Below are positions 33,021 through 43,701 of a stretch of DNA of 64,000 bases, piece by piece. Each line of letters begins with the position of its first letter. Position 1 is the first letter of the stretch. The notes beneath the pieces were generated by a model that saw nothing but the letters and a program-made list of their open reading frames with translations, had not been told where the DNA came from and searched no databases. A program made the position numbers and the translations under genes. The stretch spans positions 2,046,001-2,110,000 of the forward strand of contig NC_016461.1 in assembly GCF_000226115.1 (NCBI RefSeq), in the 5' to 3' direction. Source of the stretch: Thermothielavioides terrestris NRRL 8126 (Eukaryota; Ascomycota; Sordariomycetes; Sordariales; Chaetomiaceae).

Positions 33021-34344
33021 CTTGGCTGGTCGGTCTGGGTCTGGGTCTGGGTCTGTCTGCGGTTGGGATATGTATATTTCTTTGGCCGGGTTATGGCTGT
33101 GGTGGATGTCCAACGTCGAGGTCTCGGCTGTCGAGCGTTGGGGTTGTGTCCTTGTTTTGTGAACTTGTAAGTGGTCTAGGTGGGGAGTTTCGAAGTTCGG
33201 TGTCAGAGGAAGAAGAGTTCGAGGCCGCAAGTGAAGCTCTGGCAAAGCCAAGATGGAAAACCCACTCAATGGCACTGTACACACGATTCCAATGAGCAGG
33301 TAGTGGTTGAATGGTTGATCGCGTGCCTGTTGTGCCTGCTCTCCTAAATACAAAGCGGCGCTGGAGCTGGGAGCTTGCTAAGGTACATGACGTCATAGGT
33401 GAAGATGAGACATGGACATAATCCGTACCCCACCGCAGACCCCATTCAGTTACTAAGGCCATGGCTGTACGGATGTGCGGATCAGTTCATCGTAGCTCCC
33501 AAATAGGAAACCATGCACTGATTGAATTGGCCGCTTGCAAAGTTAACGTTCCTGCTCCCAGAGAGGGAGGGAGAGATTGATTAAAGCCAAGCTTCCCAAT
33601 CTTTACCATTCACAGCTCCCAATTCTAGCGCATCAGTCAACTATGTAAAAAGCGGAGGCGCAAGTCTCAATGCGTCATTGAACCTCAACAACAACTCCAA
33701 AGGTCCCGTGTTGTGCAGTGTTCCCGACAACTTTGACAGGGTTCCTCCTTCCTGTTCATGCAGAGCACCCCCCCTCCCCCTCCCCGTCCTCCTCCCGCGC
33801 TCCCAAAACTTCCACGCACACCGGGGCCTCCATCCATGACTGGAACGTCCAAGCAGCCACCGCTTCCACCGCGTAAGGACATGTCTGTATACGTCATTAG
33901 CCAATGGAGATTGTTGGCTCGCAATCACCCCATCCACGGAACTCAACCCACGTTCTATAAGCGTACTGCGTACTTTGGCAGCGCCCACCCATATATAAGG
34001 TAGTAGTATATGTCCACACTAAGCAAACTACTGCGTCGTCCGCTCCCCGCCCGGTGCAGGCCGGGTGTCAATGTCACGTCCTGTCATGCCCTGTCATGAC
34101 CATCAAGCTGTCCGCTCGGGCCGAAGCCACAAGCCCGTCAAGTGCAAGCCAGTTGCGATAACCAAGGTAGCGCATTCTGCCCGTCCTGAAACGAGTGACT
34201 GTTCGGAACAGCGCCACCGAAAACAAGGAGAGGAGAAAGGGGTATCATATTGCCCGTGTTGAGCCCCGTGTCCCAGTAAAGTACCAACCCCCCGTGCATT
34301 ACCGGCCGATCCACAGCGCCTGGATACAAATACCCGTTGTCCAC
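33021..34344. other. Intergenic, RTC3 promoter and RhoGEF 3' flank
   Basis: No gene recognised. Contains pyrimidine-rich CCCCCTCCCC stretches near 33768–33800 and GGTCTGGGTCTGGG repeats near 33030–33055 in the RTC3 5' leader. Confidence 0.5.
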
Positions 34345-37300
34345 CTACCGAAACCAACTCCGAATGCCCTGGACGACCACCTCGCGGTGCTTCGCCCTGG
34401 CCTTCGCCAACCTGTCCGAAAGCTTGTGGGAGTGGGACGGCCGAGCCTGGTTCCTGCCCCTTGGCTCTCCAAGCGGCCTACACCGCTCGTCCAGCACCGA
34501 TGAAGGCGCCATCTCGCTGCGAGCCGAGCGCTGAAAGCTCGCGCGCGAGGGGCTGTTCCCCGAGGATTTCCGCAGCATTATGGACGCCGATGGCGAGCGC
34601 AAGGGTGATGCGTCGTCGTCACAGTCGCCGCCTTTGCCGCCGTCTCCGTCGTCTCCGTCGTCTCCCTTGCCATCCACGGCGCGTCCGTCGAGGGTGATGC
34701 AAGAAGCGTAGGTGTCTCGTCGACGCACCGTCCTCGACCGATCACTCTCCAGCGTTACCGGGGCTCGCCTAGGCCTGGGTGGAGAGCTGGCGCGCCGCTC
34801 TGCCGGATCGGCTAGGGGGGCAGAACGTTCTTGCGCATGCTGTGGATACAATGTCCCGATGCTCGCCGTGCGGCGTCTCTCGCTTGGCGAGGTTGCTTCT
34901 CCGTCTAGACCAAGGCCGACTTTTTCCTTAAGCTGCAGGCTAGCCAGACTCGCTGACCGCCTGTTGAAGCCATTGGTGATGCTCCCGCTGAACTTCCGCA
35001 TCATTGAGGAGGCGGATGTCCGGACGAGGTGATCGCTCCGGGATCGAGCCGTTATCCCGGGGAATGGCAAGACGTCCCGGGTCCAGACGTCCGATAAGAG
35101 TGCCTCTAGCCGGGCCCTCTCGTCTCGTGAGGGTGCCAGGACGGGGATCCGGCTGTTTGTAGTCAAGAGCGACTGCGACCTGTTGATCCGAGAGCCGTAA
35201 CCGGGGGCTGGCGGGTCCTTGACGGCGCTGGTGTTTTTGAGGATGACCTGGCAGAGTGGCGACTTGGGTCCCAGGGTCGTCGCTCGGTGTATCGACATTC
35301 TCCTGGCAATGGTTCCTGTGATGCTTGTGAACAGCCAGACTCCAATCTCATGGCAAGGCTGCACGTACCTGGCTTCCTAAACACAGTCCCCAGGCTCTTG
35401 ATATTCAATGACAGAAAACTGAAAATGTCCGACTGCATTTGCTCTTGGCCATCAGGGTCGGCTGCTTGCTGGCCGGTTCTCAGCCGCGTGCACCACTCCA
35501 GCTCTTCCTTTGCAGAGCATGCAGTCAAAACCAACTCATACAGCTGGTGGTCACACAGAAATACGATCTTCCAGGAGTGCGGTGCCGTGTGGCATTGAAG
35601 CCCTCAACTCTTTCGTTAGCTTTCTCGGGAAAGGAAGAACGTGGAATGATCCAGCCTACCTCGCCCGTTATCGACGTCCTCCAAGCTGATGTTGGCCACA
35701 GCGATACAAGCTCGGATCGTGTATATTTGGCCGACCCTGCCAGCAGTCGCGAGGCAGAGCCACTCTCGATACAGGAGGGCAATCATGTACTGGCCATCCA
35801 CGCCTTCTTTGGTTTGCCAGCAGACGTGAAGAGCACCGCAGAGCCGGATGTGACCGAATGATCGGATACGGTTCTTAGAAGCTGCGTCCAGCTGCCCCTA
35901 ACATGAGCCAAAGACCGCGTACGATGGGGCAAAGAGACCGAGCCTACCTGATATGGGAACGCCAATCGATCCTGGAGGATCCACGTCTTCTCCAACACGG
36001 ATTTTGTCCGAGAGTCGTTTGTTGCTCTGTTGATCTCGGCCGTCGCCTCGCGAAGTCTGACGAGAGTAGTCTCGATATCCATGTGCGCATGGGGGCAGTC
36101 GATTACAGGCGTATGCTTCAGCAGCTCGGAGAAGAGAAGGGGGTACTTGCACACACGTTGGATCGGCTGCTTTTGGGTCAATCTCAGCCCACAGGTCTGG
36201 TTGAGAGAGGGTCTTCTTTCACCTTGACAAGCAGGTCGCCGATAGTGAGACTTTTCCTCCCTTCGTCGCGGGAGTTGTCGGCGGATGCCAGAGATGATGC
36301 CAGAATTTCGAGCCCTTTCTGGTACGATGGCCAACCTGGCATCATCCGGTGCGCGGCGGCAACGTCTTTGATCATCAACTCGTACTTTGCACCGTACTCC
36401 TCATAGATGAAGAAGCGGTTCACCTGCAGACCAGTCGAACAGTCAGGGCGACTGTTTGGATACGAAAAACTGTAAGGAGGTTGCTCCCTTACCCTTTTCA
36501 AAAAGATCTTTGCAACCTCGGCTGCCCCCTGAGGTTCGATCGCCATTCGGGAAACGCCCGGCATCGACGAGACTCTATCTCTGCCCTCCGGTACGGCATC
36601 CAAGCTTCTCCAGCGGTGATGTCCGCCCCTCGGCGGGTTTGAACGGCTTCGTTGGGCGGGAAGAACTGCCTGTGTGTACTCCGAACGGGGCACAATGCGA
36701 TGTAGCTCCCTGAGGATCTCCTCGTGCAGCTCCACGATATCTGCCAGGTTGCGGTTGACAGATGACCGTAAACTGGCCGGAGAACTGGGCAAGAATGCAA
36801 GAATTGTAACGTAGACCTGAATACCAGTCAGTACGAACTCCCACAGTATCATGGACGCCAAAACAACATACGTTCATCAAGAACCGCACGTCACCGACGT
36901 AGCCCTCCTCTGTGCTAATCAGCTCCTCCAGAATGAGATGGCGCTGCAAAGACCGCTCAACGACGGCGCGGTCCACGGGCGCCTGCCGCTCCGGACAGAA
37001 ACTATCTTCCGAGTGTCGTGTCCCGGAGACGGAGGCTCTGCTGCTGCGATCCGTCCTCTGGCCGCGGGATGATCGGGCAGATCGGGCAGTGGTTCTCCGC
37101 GAGCGAGTCAATATGCTAACGCCGGTTAGGGATATGCTGGCGCTTTTTACCGCCGTGACAAACCCGAAGGACGAGCCCGAGGACGAGTGTCTGTGGTGAG
37201 CGGATGGCCGGGCCAGGGCACCTCCATTCTCCGTCCCGTAGTCCAGGATTTCCCTGCGCCGTACCGACCGTTTGTGCAAGATCTTGATCCATCGCTGAAA

Positions 37301-37905
37301 CGGCTTCACAGGGCCAGATTCTGGTTGTCCAAAGCAGCATTCCGCCTGCCCCAAATCCTGCCCGGGCTCGACGTGCGTCACGACGCCTTCATCCAACGCG
37401 CGCCCTTCCACAGAGCGTTCCTGGCCCGCCTCCTCCTCCGCATGGTGTACAAACTCTGCCGCGCCGTGTGCATTTACAAGCTGCTCGGGGCTGGGAACAA
37501 AAGAATACGACGAGCTTGGCGAGGATAGGGACGTGGCATCGACAGGGCGAACCACGAGGGACATCCTGCAGGGCAGACCTTCAAACGAAGACTTCAAAGA
37601 GGACGCGGACTGGTTCCGACGGGCATGACGAGCAGGGTCTGCCAGCCGGTTCAAAGCATGCTGTAGAGGATATCGCGCCGGCCAACATGGGTGAAGCAAT
37701 ATGACGTTGGCAGCGGGGTCCGCCAGAAACGTGTTCGTGTGCGCGAGGTAGAGACTAGAGAGGGAAGGGAAACAGGGCAGCAAGCGGATCCTGCCCCGTT
37801 CGCAGTCCTCAGGATGCCAGGCAGCTCCGGGTCATGGAGCAGGAAGGAATGACTCTCTGAGCTCTGACTTCCAGAGCTTTGGCCTTCTTCGGCCGGGTTC
37901 GGCAT
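34345..37905 (-). CDS. Rho guanine nucleotide exchange factor (DH-PH)
   Basis: Exons 37905–36872, 36816–36493, 36423–36223, 36169–35948, 35897–35660, 35602–35369 and 35315–34345, about 1074 residues. It should load GTP onto a Rho-type GTPase (polarity, wall growth). The DH domain starts at ILEELISTEEGYVGDVRFLM, passes RNLADIVELHEEILREL and VNRFFIYEEYGAKYE, and includes QPIQRVCKYPLLFSELLKHT, the signature helix. The PH domain follows (FGHIRLCGALHVCW, YMIALLYREWLCLA, SWKIVFLCDHQLYELVL, EELEWCTRL). The C-terminal 320 residues are Ser/Arg-rich with an acidic GDDGDDGDGG stretch and look disordered. No CNH domain is seen, so it is not Rom2-like over its whole length. Oddity: the first exon needs one extra base near 37790. 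The start MPNPAEEGQ and the later LPCFPSLSSLYLAHTNTF lie in different frames. Confidence 0.85.
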
Positions 37906-38959
37906 TGGGGCAATTGCTCAGACAGGGCAGGGAAGGTGATACTGTGTGCGGTTCCGTAAAAGATGGATGTCTACCAATACCGATACTGACGTTATCCACA
38001 GCACAAGGGACGGCCCTGTCGGCACGGCGATGGGCAATGGGAGATGAGAGATGGGCAATGGGCGATGAGAGATGGGCAATGACCGATCTTCCATGCCGCG
38101 CTTGGAGTCGACACCGCCGGAATGGCGCAAGACGGACCTGATTGGGGCGGCATCCCGACTGCACACGACGGCCGGTCTCAGCCTGGCCGGTCTCAGTCTC
38201 AGACACGGTTTCCTGGCCGATTGGACCCGGGAAACGCATTCGGAACCTTCCTATGACGACGCCAGCGGGAATACCAACGGAGGTAATAGGGAGATATACC
38301 GGTAGAACCCCACTGCGACTGCGGCTGCGGGCGGTCAGTGACACGGTGCTCGATCACGCACAGCTGTGCTCATCGACGTGCCAGGCCTTTGATCCAATCA
38401 AGTGGATTGCGCTCAGCGAGTGCCGACAGTCTGTTGAAGGAAGCAATGGCTGCGATTACCGCAATCTTCACCGGCGTTCCAAGATGACTTTGGAGATTTA
38501 CTCCTCAGGTAGGCGGGGACTTTGACCCCATGAGTGCGTCACCTCGACGATGCAAGACGGAGTGAGCAGCTCGCAGTCGTTCGTGCCTTCCAGCCCACTG
38601 GTTCAAATTGTAGTCAAAATTTCCGAAGTGGGACAGATGGTGCCCGGGGTGCCCCTGGGCTGCGGCGTCAGTGGGAGCCGTGCCCCACCATTGGCTGCGC
38701 TACCCCTGCGAGGCGCGAAGCGCGAAGGTGTGAAGCTACCCCGCGCTTGCCCATTCCATTCGACGGGTATTCCTACTGCGTAAGCTACAATTCCGACGGG
38801 ACTGAACGCATCATTTGCAACAGATTGGTTCCGGCAACCTCGTGCTGTCGCAGTCAGATTCCAAGACTTGATCGTCGCCTGCCGCGCACGTCTTGGATCT
38901 CATAGCCATGCAACCGGATCCCAGCGCCGGTCTGGAATGGGCTTGCAGCTAGACAAACC
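37906..38959. other. Divergent promoter region with a short tandem repeat
   Basis: Lies between the divergent RhoGEF and NAS2 genes. About 2.5 copies of a 21-bp unit (GATGGGCAATGGGNGATGAGA) lie at about 38030–38080, in the probable 5' region of the RhoGEF gene. No gene recognised. Confidence 0.6.
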
Positions 38960-39838
38960 ATGAGCAACCTCCACGCGCCCACTGTCCCCTCGGGGCCGAC
39001 GACGGCCCGCGTCGCAAACGGAAACGCGACCCAGCTCTCCATCGCCGAGCTCCAGCGCAAGAAGGACATTATCGAGGGAGAGCTGAAGGCGCTGGGCGGC
39101 GTGCTCGATTCGGTCCGTGGTCCGCGACGCCGACCACTGTGGCGGGGCGGGACGCTTCTGCTAACACCGGGTTGCAGCACGGAGTCGACATGAACACGAG
39201 CCTGCTAACTCCTGATGGATTCCCCCGGTCCGATATCGACGTGGCACAGAGTATGATGGCAACGCCGGCGAGGGCCATGGAGCGGGGAGGCTGACGGGCG
39301 CAGTCCGGACGACGAGAGCGCGCATCATCCACCTCCGGAACGATTGGAAGGATCTGATGGCCGTCATCGAGAAGCGACTCCACGAGCACTTTGCGAGTCT
39401 CGACGACGACGACGGAGACGACGCCGAACCCACCGCGCCTGCAAGCTCTGGCGCCTCGCTCCCGAGAGACTCAGTACCAGAGACTCTCGATCGACCCTTT
39501 GCCAGGGTCAACTCGGTGGCGGACAACAGCCCGGCCGCGACGGCGGGTCTCAAGCCCGGCGACCTAATCCGAAACTTTGGCTACGTGAACCACGAGAACC
39601 ACGACGGCCTGAAGAAGGTGGCAGAATGCGTGCAGGGCAATGAAGGGGTAAGGCGGCAAACACCGCAAGCGACACGGGGAAACCGACACAAGAACTGACG
39701 GCATCGTAGCAAAATATCCTCGTCAAGGTCTCACGCAGCGGCGTTGGGGCTAGACCGCAAGAACTCCGGTTGACACTAACACCTCGACGTAATTGGGGCG
39801 GCCGAGGGATGCTTGGATGCCATATCTTGCCTTTGTGA
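38960..39838 (+). CDS. nas2: 26S proteasome assembly chaperone NAS2/PSMD9
   Basis: Exons 38960–39112, 39178–39250, 39304–39647 and 39710–39838, phases consistent, 232 residues. It chaperones the proteasome base by binding the Rpt5 tail. Seen: an N-terminal helical region (LSIAELQRKKDIIEGELKAL; GVDMNTSLLTPDGFPRSDID; IRTTRARIIHLRNDWK) typical of Nas2/p27, then a PDZ domain (FARVNSVADNSPAATAGLKP, GDLIRNFGYVNH, then NILVKVSR in the last exon). It ends GRGMLGCHILPL, matching the usual G-R-G-x-L-G-C-H end of this family. An acidic linker (DDDDGDDAE) separates the two parts. All parts expected for the family are present. Confidence 0.93.
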
Positions 39839-40688
39839 AAGAAATGTTGAGGTGTGGACGGCGATCGGCGGCCGCTGTTGCATGCGAGCGGGTTGGGCTC
39901 CAGCTCCTTGGGCCACCACCGGCCCCCCGAGGCAACCCCCACATCAGGCCACGCAGGGTGGTCTTTGGGCTGCGTTATCCGAGAATTCTTTAATGCAGGC
40001 AGCTTACCGTATGCCTAGGTAGATTGGGAGTCCACCGAGAATACCTTATCTCTTCGTGGGTCTCTCGTGACTTGCGGGAGAAGCCATCGTGCGAAGGGAC
40101 CTGGAAGATGCCGCAAACGAGGAGACCCAGACATGTATCTTGAATCGCGGTGAGCTCTTGAATCCAGGCATGAAGCAGGCTCCCAGCTCCGTATCGTGAT
40201 AAACGATTGCCCAACTTCGCCGCTGTTCCCAAGCTGCTAGTGTGGCAAATCTGAGCGTTGAAGCCTACCGTACTTTTGCCCTCTCATCAGGCAGGCAGGA
40301 GCAGCACAGCAGCGGAATCTCGCAGAAGCTCCTGCCCAAAGCTGGCCGCCGCACGGGCCAGGTAGGTCACGTGCCACCATCACCCCGCCGCCCGACGAGT
40401 TTTTCGTCAAGGCTGCTGTGGTTTCCAAGCAAGCCTGCCTCTTTGAAAACAACATCATTTCCCGGGTGCCACTCATTCCTGCAACCTGACCAACGACCTC
40501 CTCTCCGCTGCTTCCACATCACCGAAGAGTACGTGCCCTTCCAGCGATTTTGCGCCCTTTTTGATGCGGAATTTCAGCCTCCTGGCTGCTACATCCTTCC
40601 CCGCTCCCTGCGCAAAAGCTGAAGCTAACGAGGGCTGCCCAGACCCCATTTTCCTCGAATCTTCCATTAATCGTCGCAACCACACATC
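39839..40688. other. Intergenic, promoter of the Ran gene
   Basis: No gene recognised. The last 250 bases before 40689 are C- and T-rich, as usual for a highly expressed fungal gene's leader. Confidence 0.5.
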
Positions 40689-41644
40689 ATGGCTCAGGCA
40701 CAACAGATCCCGACCTTCAAGTTGGTCCTTGTTGGTGATGGCGGTACCGGCAAGGTAGGTTTGCCGGCATGATTGTTCGCGCCTACCCCGGCGCCCGACT
40801 GCGGGGTCGCGGGTGGGCACCGACTGCCCCCGTCTCGTTGCTGACATTGCCTGCTTCAGACCACCTTCGTCAAGCGCCACTTGACGGGCGAGTTCGAGAA
40901 GAAGTACATGGCCACGCTGGGTGTCGAAGTCCACCCTCTCGGCTTTACCACCGTAAGTTTCCCCAACCCGCTGCTCCGCTTGGGCTTTCGAGCGACAACC
41001 GGGCGCTGACGACGCCTGCAGAACTTCGGCCAGATCCAGTTCGACGTGTGGGATACTGCCGGCCAGGAGAAGTTCGGTGGCCTCCGCGATGGCTACTACA
41101 TCAACGGCCAGTGCGGCATCATCATGTTCGATGTCACATCCCGCATCACATACAAGAACGTTCCCAACTGGCACCGTATGTATCACCCAGAGAGGCCCGA
41201 CCTGAGAGGGTTACTGTTGGGCCGCAGTGCTGACCACCCGAGCAGGTGATCTCACCCGTGTTTGCGAGAACATCCCCATCGTTCTGTGTGGCAACAAAGT
41301 CGATGTCAAGGAGCGCAAGGTGAAGGCCAAGACCATCACCTTCCACCGGAAAAAGAACCTGCAGTACTACGACATCTCGGCAAAGTCCAACTACAACTTC
41401 GAGAAGCCATTCCTGTGGCTCGCCCGCAAGCTTGTCGGAAACCCTGCTCTGGTATGAGAAACGCTTTATTTTTTTTTGCGGGTGCACACAGGGCCAAAGC
41501 TAATGACGCAACTAGGAGTTCGTTGCCGCCCCTGCGCTGGCCCCCGCCGAGGTGCAGCTTGACAAGAACCTCCTGGCTCAGTACGAGGCCGAGATCCAGG
41601 AGGCGGCTAACGCGCCCCTGCCGGATGACGATGACGACCTCTGA
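40689..41644 (+). CDS. gsp1: GTP-binding nuclear protein Ran
   Basis: Exons 40689–40754, 40860–40952, 41022–41175, 41246–41451 and 41516–41644, 215 residues, all junctions in phase. Ran drives nuclear import and export and spindle assembly by its GTP/GDP gradient. Every GTPase motif is intact: P-loop GDGGTGK|TT (split by intron 1), switch [41 protein letters not shown], and the Ran-specific [19 protein letters not shown]. It ends in the acidic DDDDDL tail needed for Ran-binding domains. Length equals that of other fungal Ran proteins. Five exons with a very early intron are normal for Pezizomycotina. Confidence 0.98.
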
Positions 41645-43701
41645 GCGGCTCAACCGGAGACCTCGGTCGGGGAGGTTGACGGTGTTCAGGAGTGGTAATG
41701 CCCGTTATGAAAGGATAAGGCGCATCCTCCCGCGCGTGCGCACGCACATATGGCAGCACAGGGCATTTGGGGCGGGACATGAGGGGACTCATATTGGAGG
41801 GTTGGGAAGAAGACGTGGATTGGGATTTTCTGCTGGGAAAGAACGGAGTGCAGAGCGGGCGGCCAATATCGTTTTTCTTCGTTTGGTCTGGCCCCAGAAT
41901 CGGCTCAACCAGACACGCAAGCTAGATCTGAACAACAATGCTGCATCAGCGGCGCTAGGTAGATCAAACTGAGACGTCAGTCTCACAAAACGGCACCCTC
42001 CCCAGGCGGTCGGCCTCAATCGGGCACAACCGGGACGTTAGGTGTTGGGCTCGCAGGCGGTGTGGCCCCGCTGTGGGGCTCACTCACTTTGTAGCCACCA
42101 TGACATCAGGATGCGGCGATGTTGCGCAGGCAACCGCTTGCTGCTTTGTCAGCCGTGTTTACACGGAGAGAGTGAGTGACATGACGGCTTACAACACACG
42201 GCAACTCACCACCGAGGTGGTCCTCCTTATTATGCAAAAAAGCTGTGTCCTGACTGACTCGCTCTAACAATACGAATGTACATGGGACGATAGGAATGCA
42301 GGCACTACCGACCTACTTGGCGGCGAAATTATCTGAAGCCGGCTCTCATCGTCTCTCAATTTCCGACCCCCCTCTTAACGTTACTTACCCTTCTTTTAGA
42401 GAGAGACTGGAGGCTGATAACTTAGGGTGGACAATTGGTAGTTGGCTTTGTCGTGTGCCTGTGCCAGACGTCAGTGTACATTAGTTAAGTTCAACAACGC
42501 ATGCACAATTCCTGTCAATGACCTACATACCTCAATGAGCACATCTTTGACAAAAAGGGCGAGCTCGCTCCATTCTCACCTCCCCCCTTTCCCCCACCCC
42601 CCGCCCCCACCCCACACAAACAGCCCCCCGGGGCCGCAGTCACGATGCGAAAAGCCCTCGTTTCAGCCCAAGCCACTATATAGATTAAAGCTTTTTTTTT
42701 TTTTGTTTAAAAAAAAAAAAAAAAAAAACATGGGGCACTCCTCAGACAAACTGGTGCCTCTGCGGTAAGGGTTAACTTGGTGTTTGCAACTTGAGCTCCC
42801 TTTGTCTCCCGTGGCAACTCACTCGATCCACAGAAGCCTCCGGAATATGGTTTCCGGTCTCACTTACACCAGGTAGGCAGAGCGCACGCGCTAAGAGACA
42901 AAATCCAATTCAGTGATGTTTACCATAATGTGGTGTGCTGGTTGACAGGACATACTTGTGTCTTCTTCACCGACCGAAGTTCTTAATCGGGCTCATGTCG
43001 AGGACAAGTTGCGTATACCTCGAGTAATCAGGGCGAGTCCAGACAGCTCCGGATCCTGCCCTACCCGCCAGCCCGAGGCGTCTTGTTGTCTGCTGAGATA
43101 GGTACCACTCCAGGGTCAACAGGACGGTATGACTGCAGGGCCGGCATGCTGGATGCAGACATGCCAGCTGCCCGAGTCTTGTAAGGCAGGTACTTCGGGC
43201 CGTTCCGCAGTAAGCCGATAAATAGACCTCAGGATCAACATTCACCCCTTTCCTCGGTCATGCGACCACACTGCCCATCAGGCTCCCCTGTGCTGTCCTA
43301 CGCGATTCTCAAAGAGCAACGTCGATATCGCAGCAAGCAGACACTGTAAGAACTATGTAGCAGGCTGCCCGCAAGATTACAGTTTATAAATTGAGAAATT
43401 ACGAAATATAACTGGAATTACTTCAGCCAAGCGCTTCGCAGCGCGAGTCCTCCGCAGTAGAAAGCCACCAAGCCACCACAGCATCATCATCAAGAGGTGA
43501 CGGCGACAGAGAGATATAGAGAGAGAGAAAGAGAGAGAGCGCGAGAGAGAGCGAGACCAAAGGGAGAGAGAGAGTCATCCCCCGCTGGTCCGCCACACCA
43601 CACCACCACCGTTCACCAACGTCCCAGGTGCCCCCTTTCGCAACAAACCTCCCTCGCTTTCTTTCCCGTGATGTCCAACCCGCAACGCATCCCGCCCTCA
43701 C
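41645..43701. other. Convergent intergenic with homopolymer palindrome and GA repeat
   Basis: No gene recognised over about 2 kb. A T13 run (42692–42704), GTTT and an A20 run (42709–42728) together form a near-palindrome. A (GA)n-rich microsatellite lies at about 43507–43575, close to the 3' end of the glyoxal oxidase gene. Confidence 0.6.
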
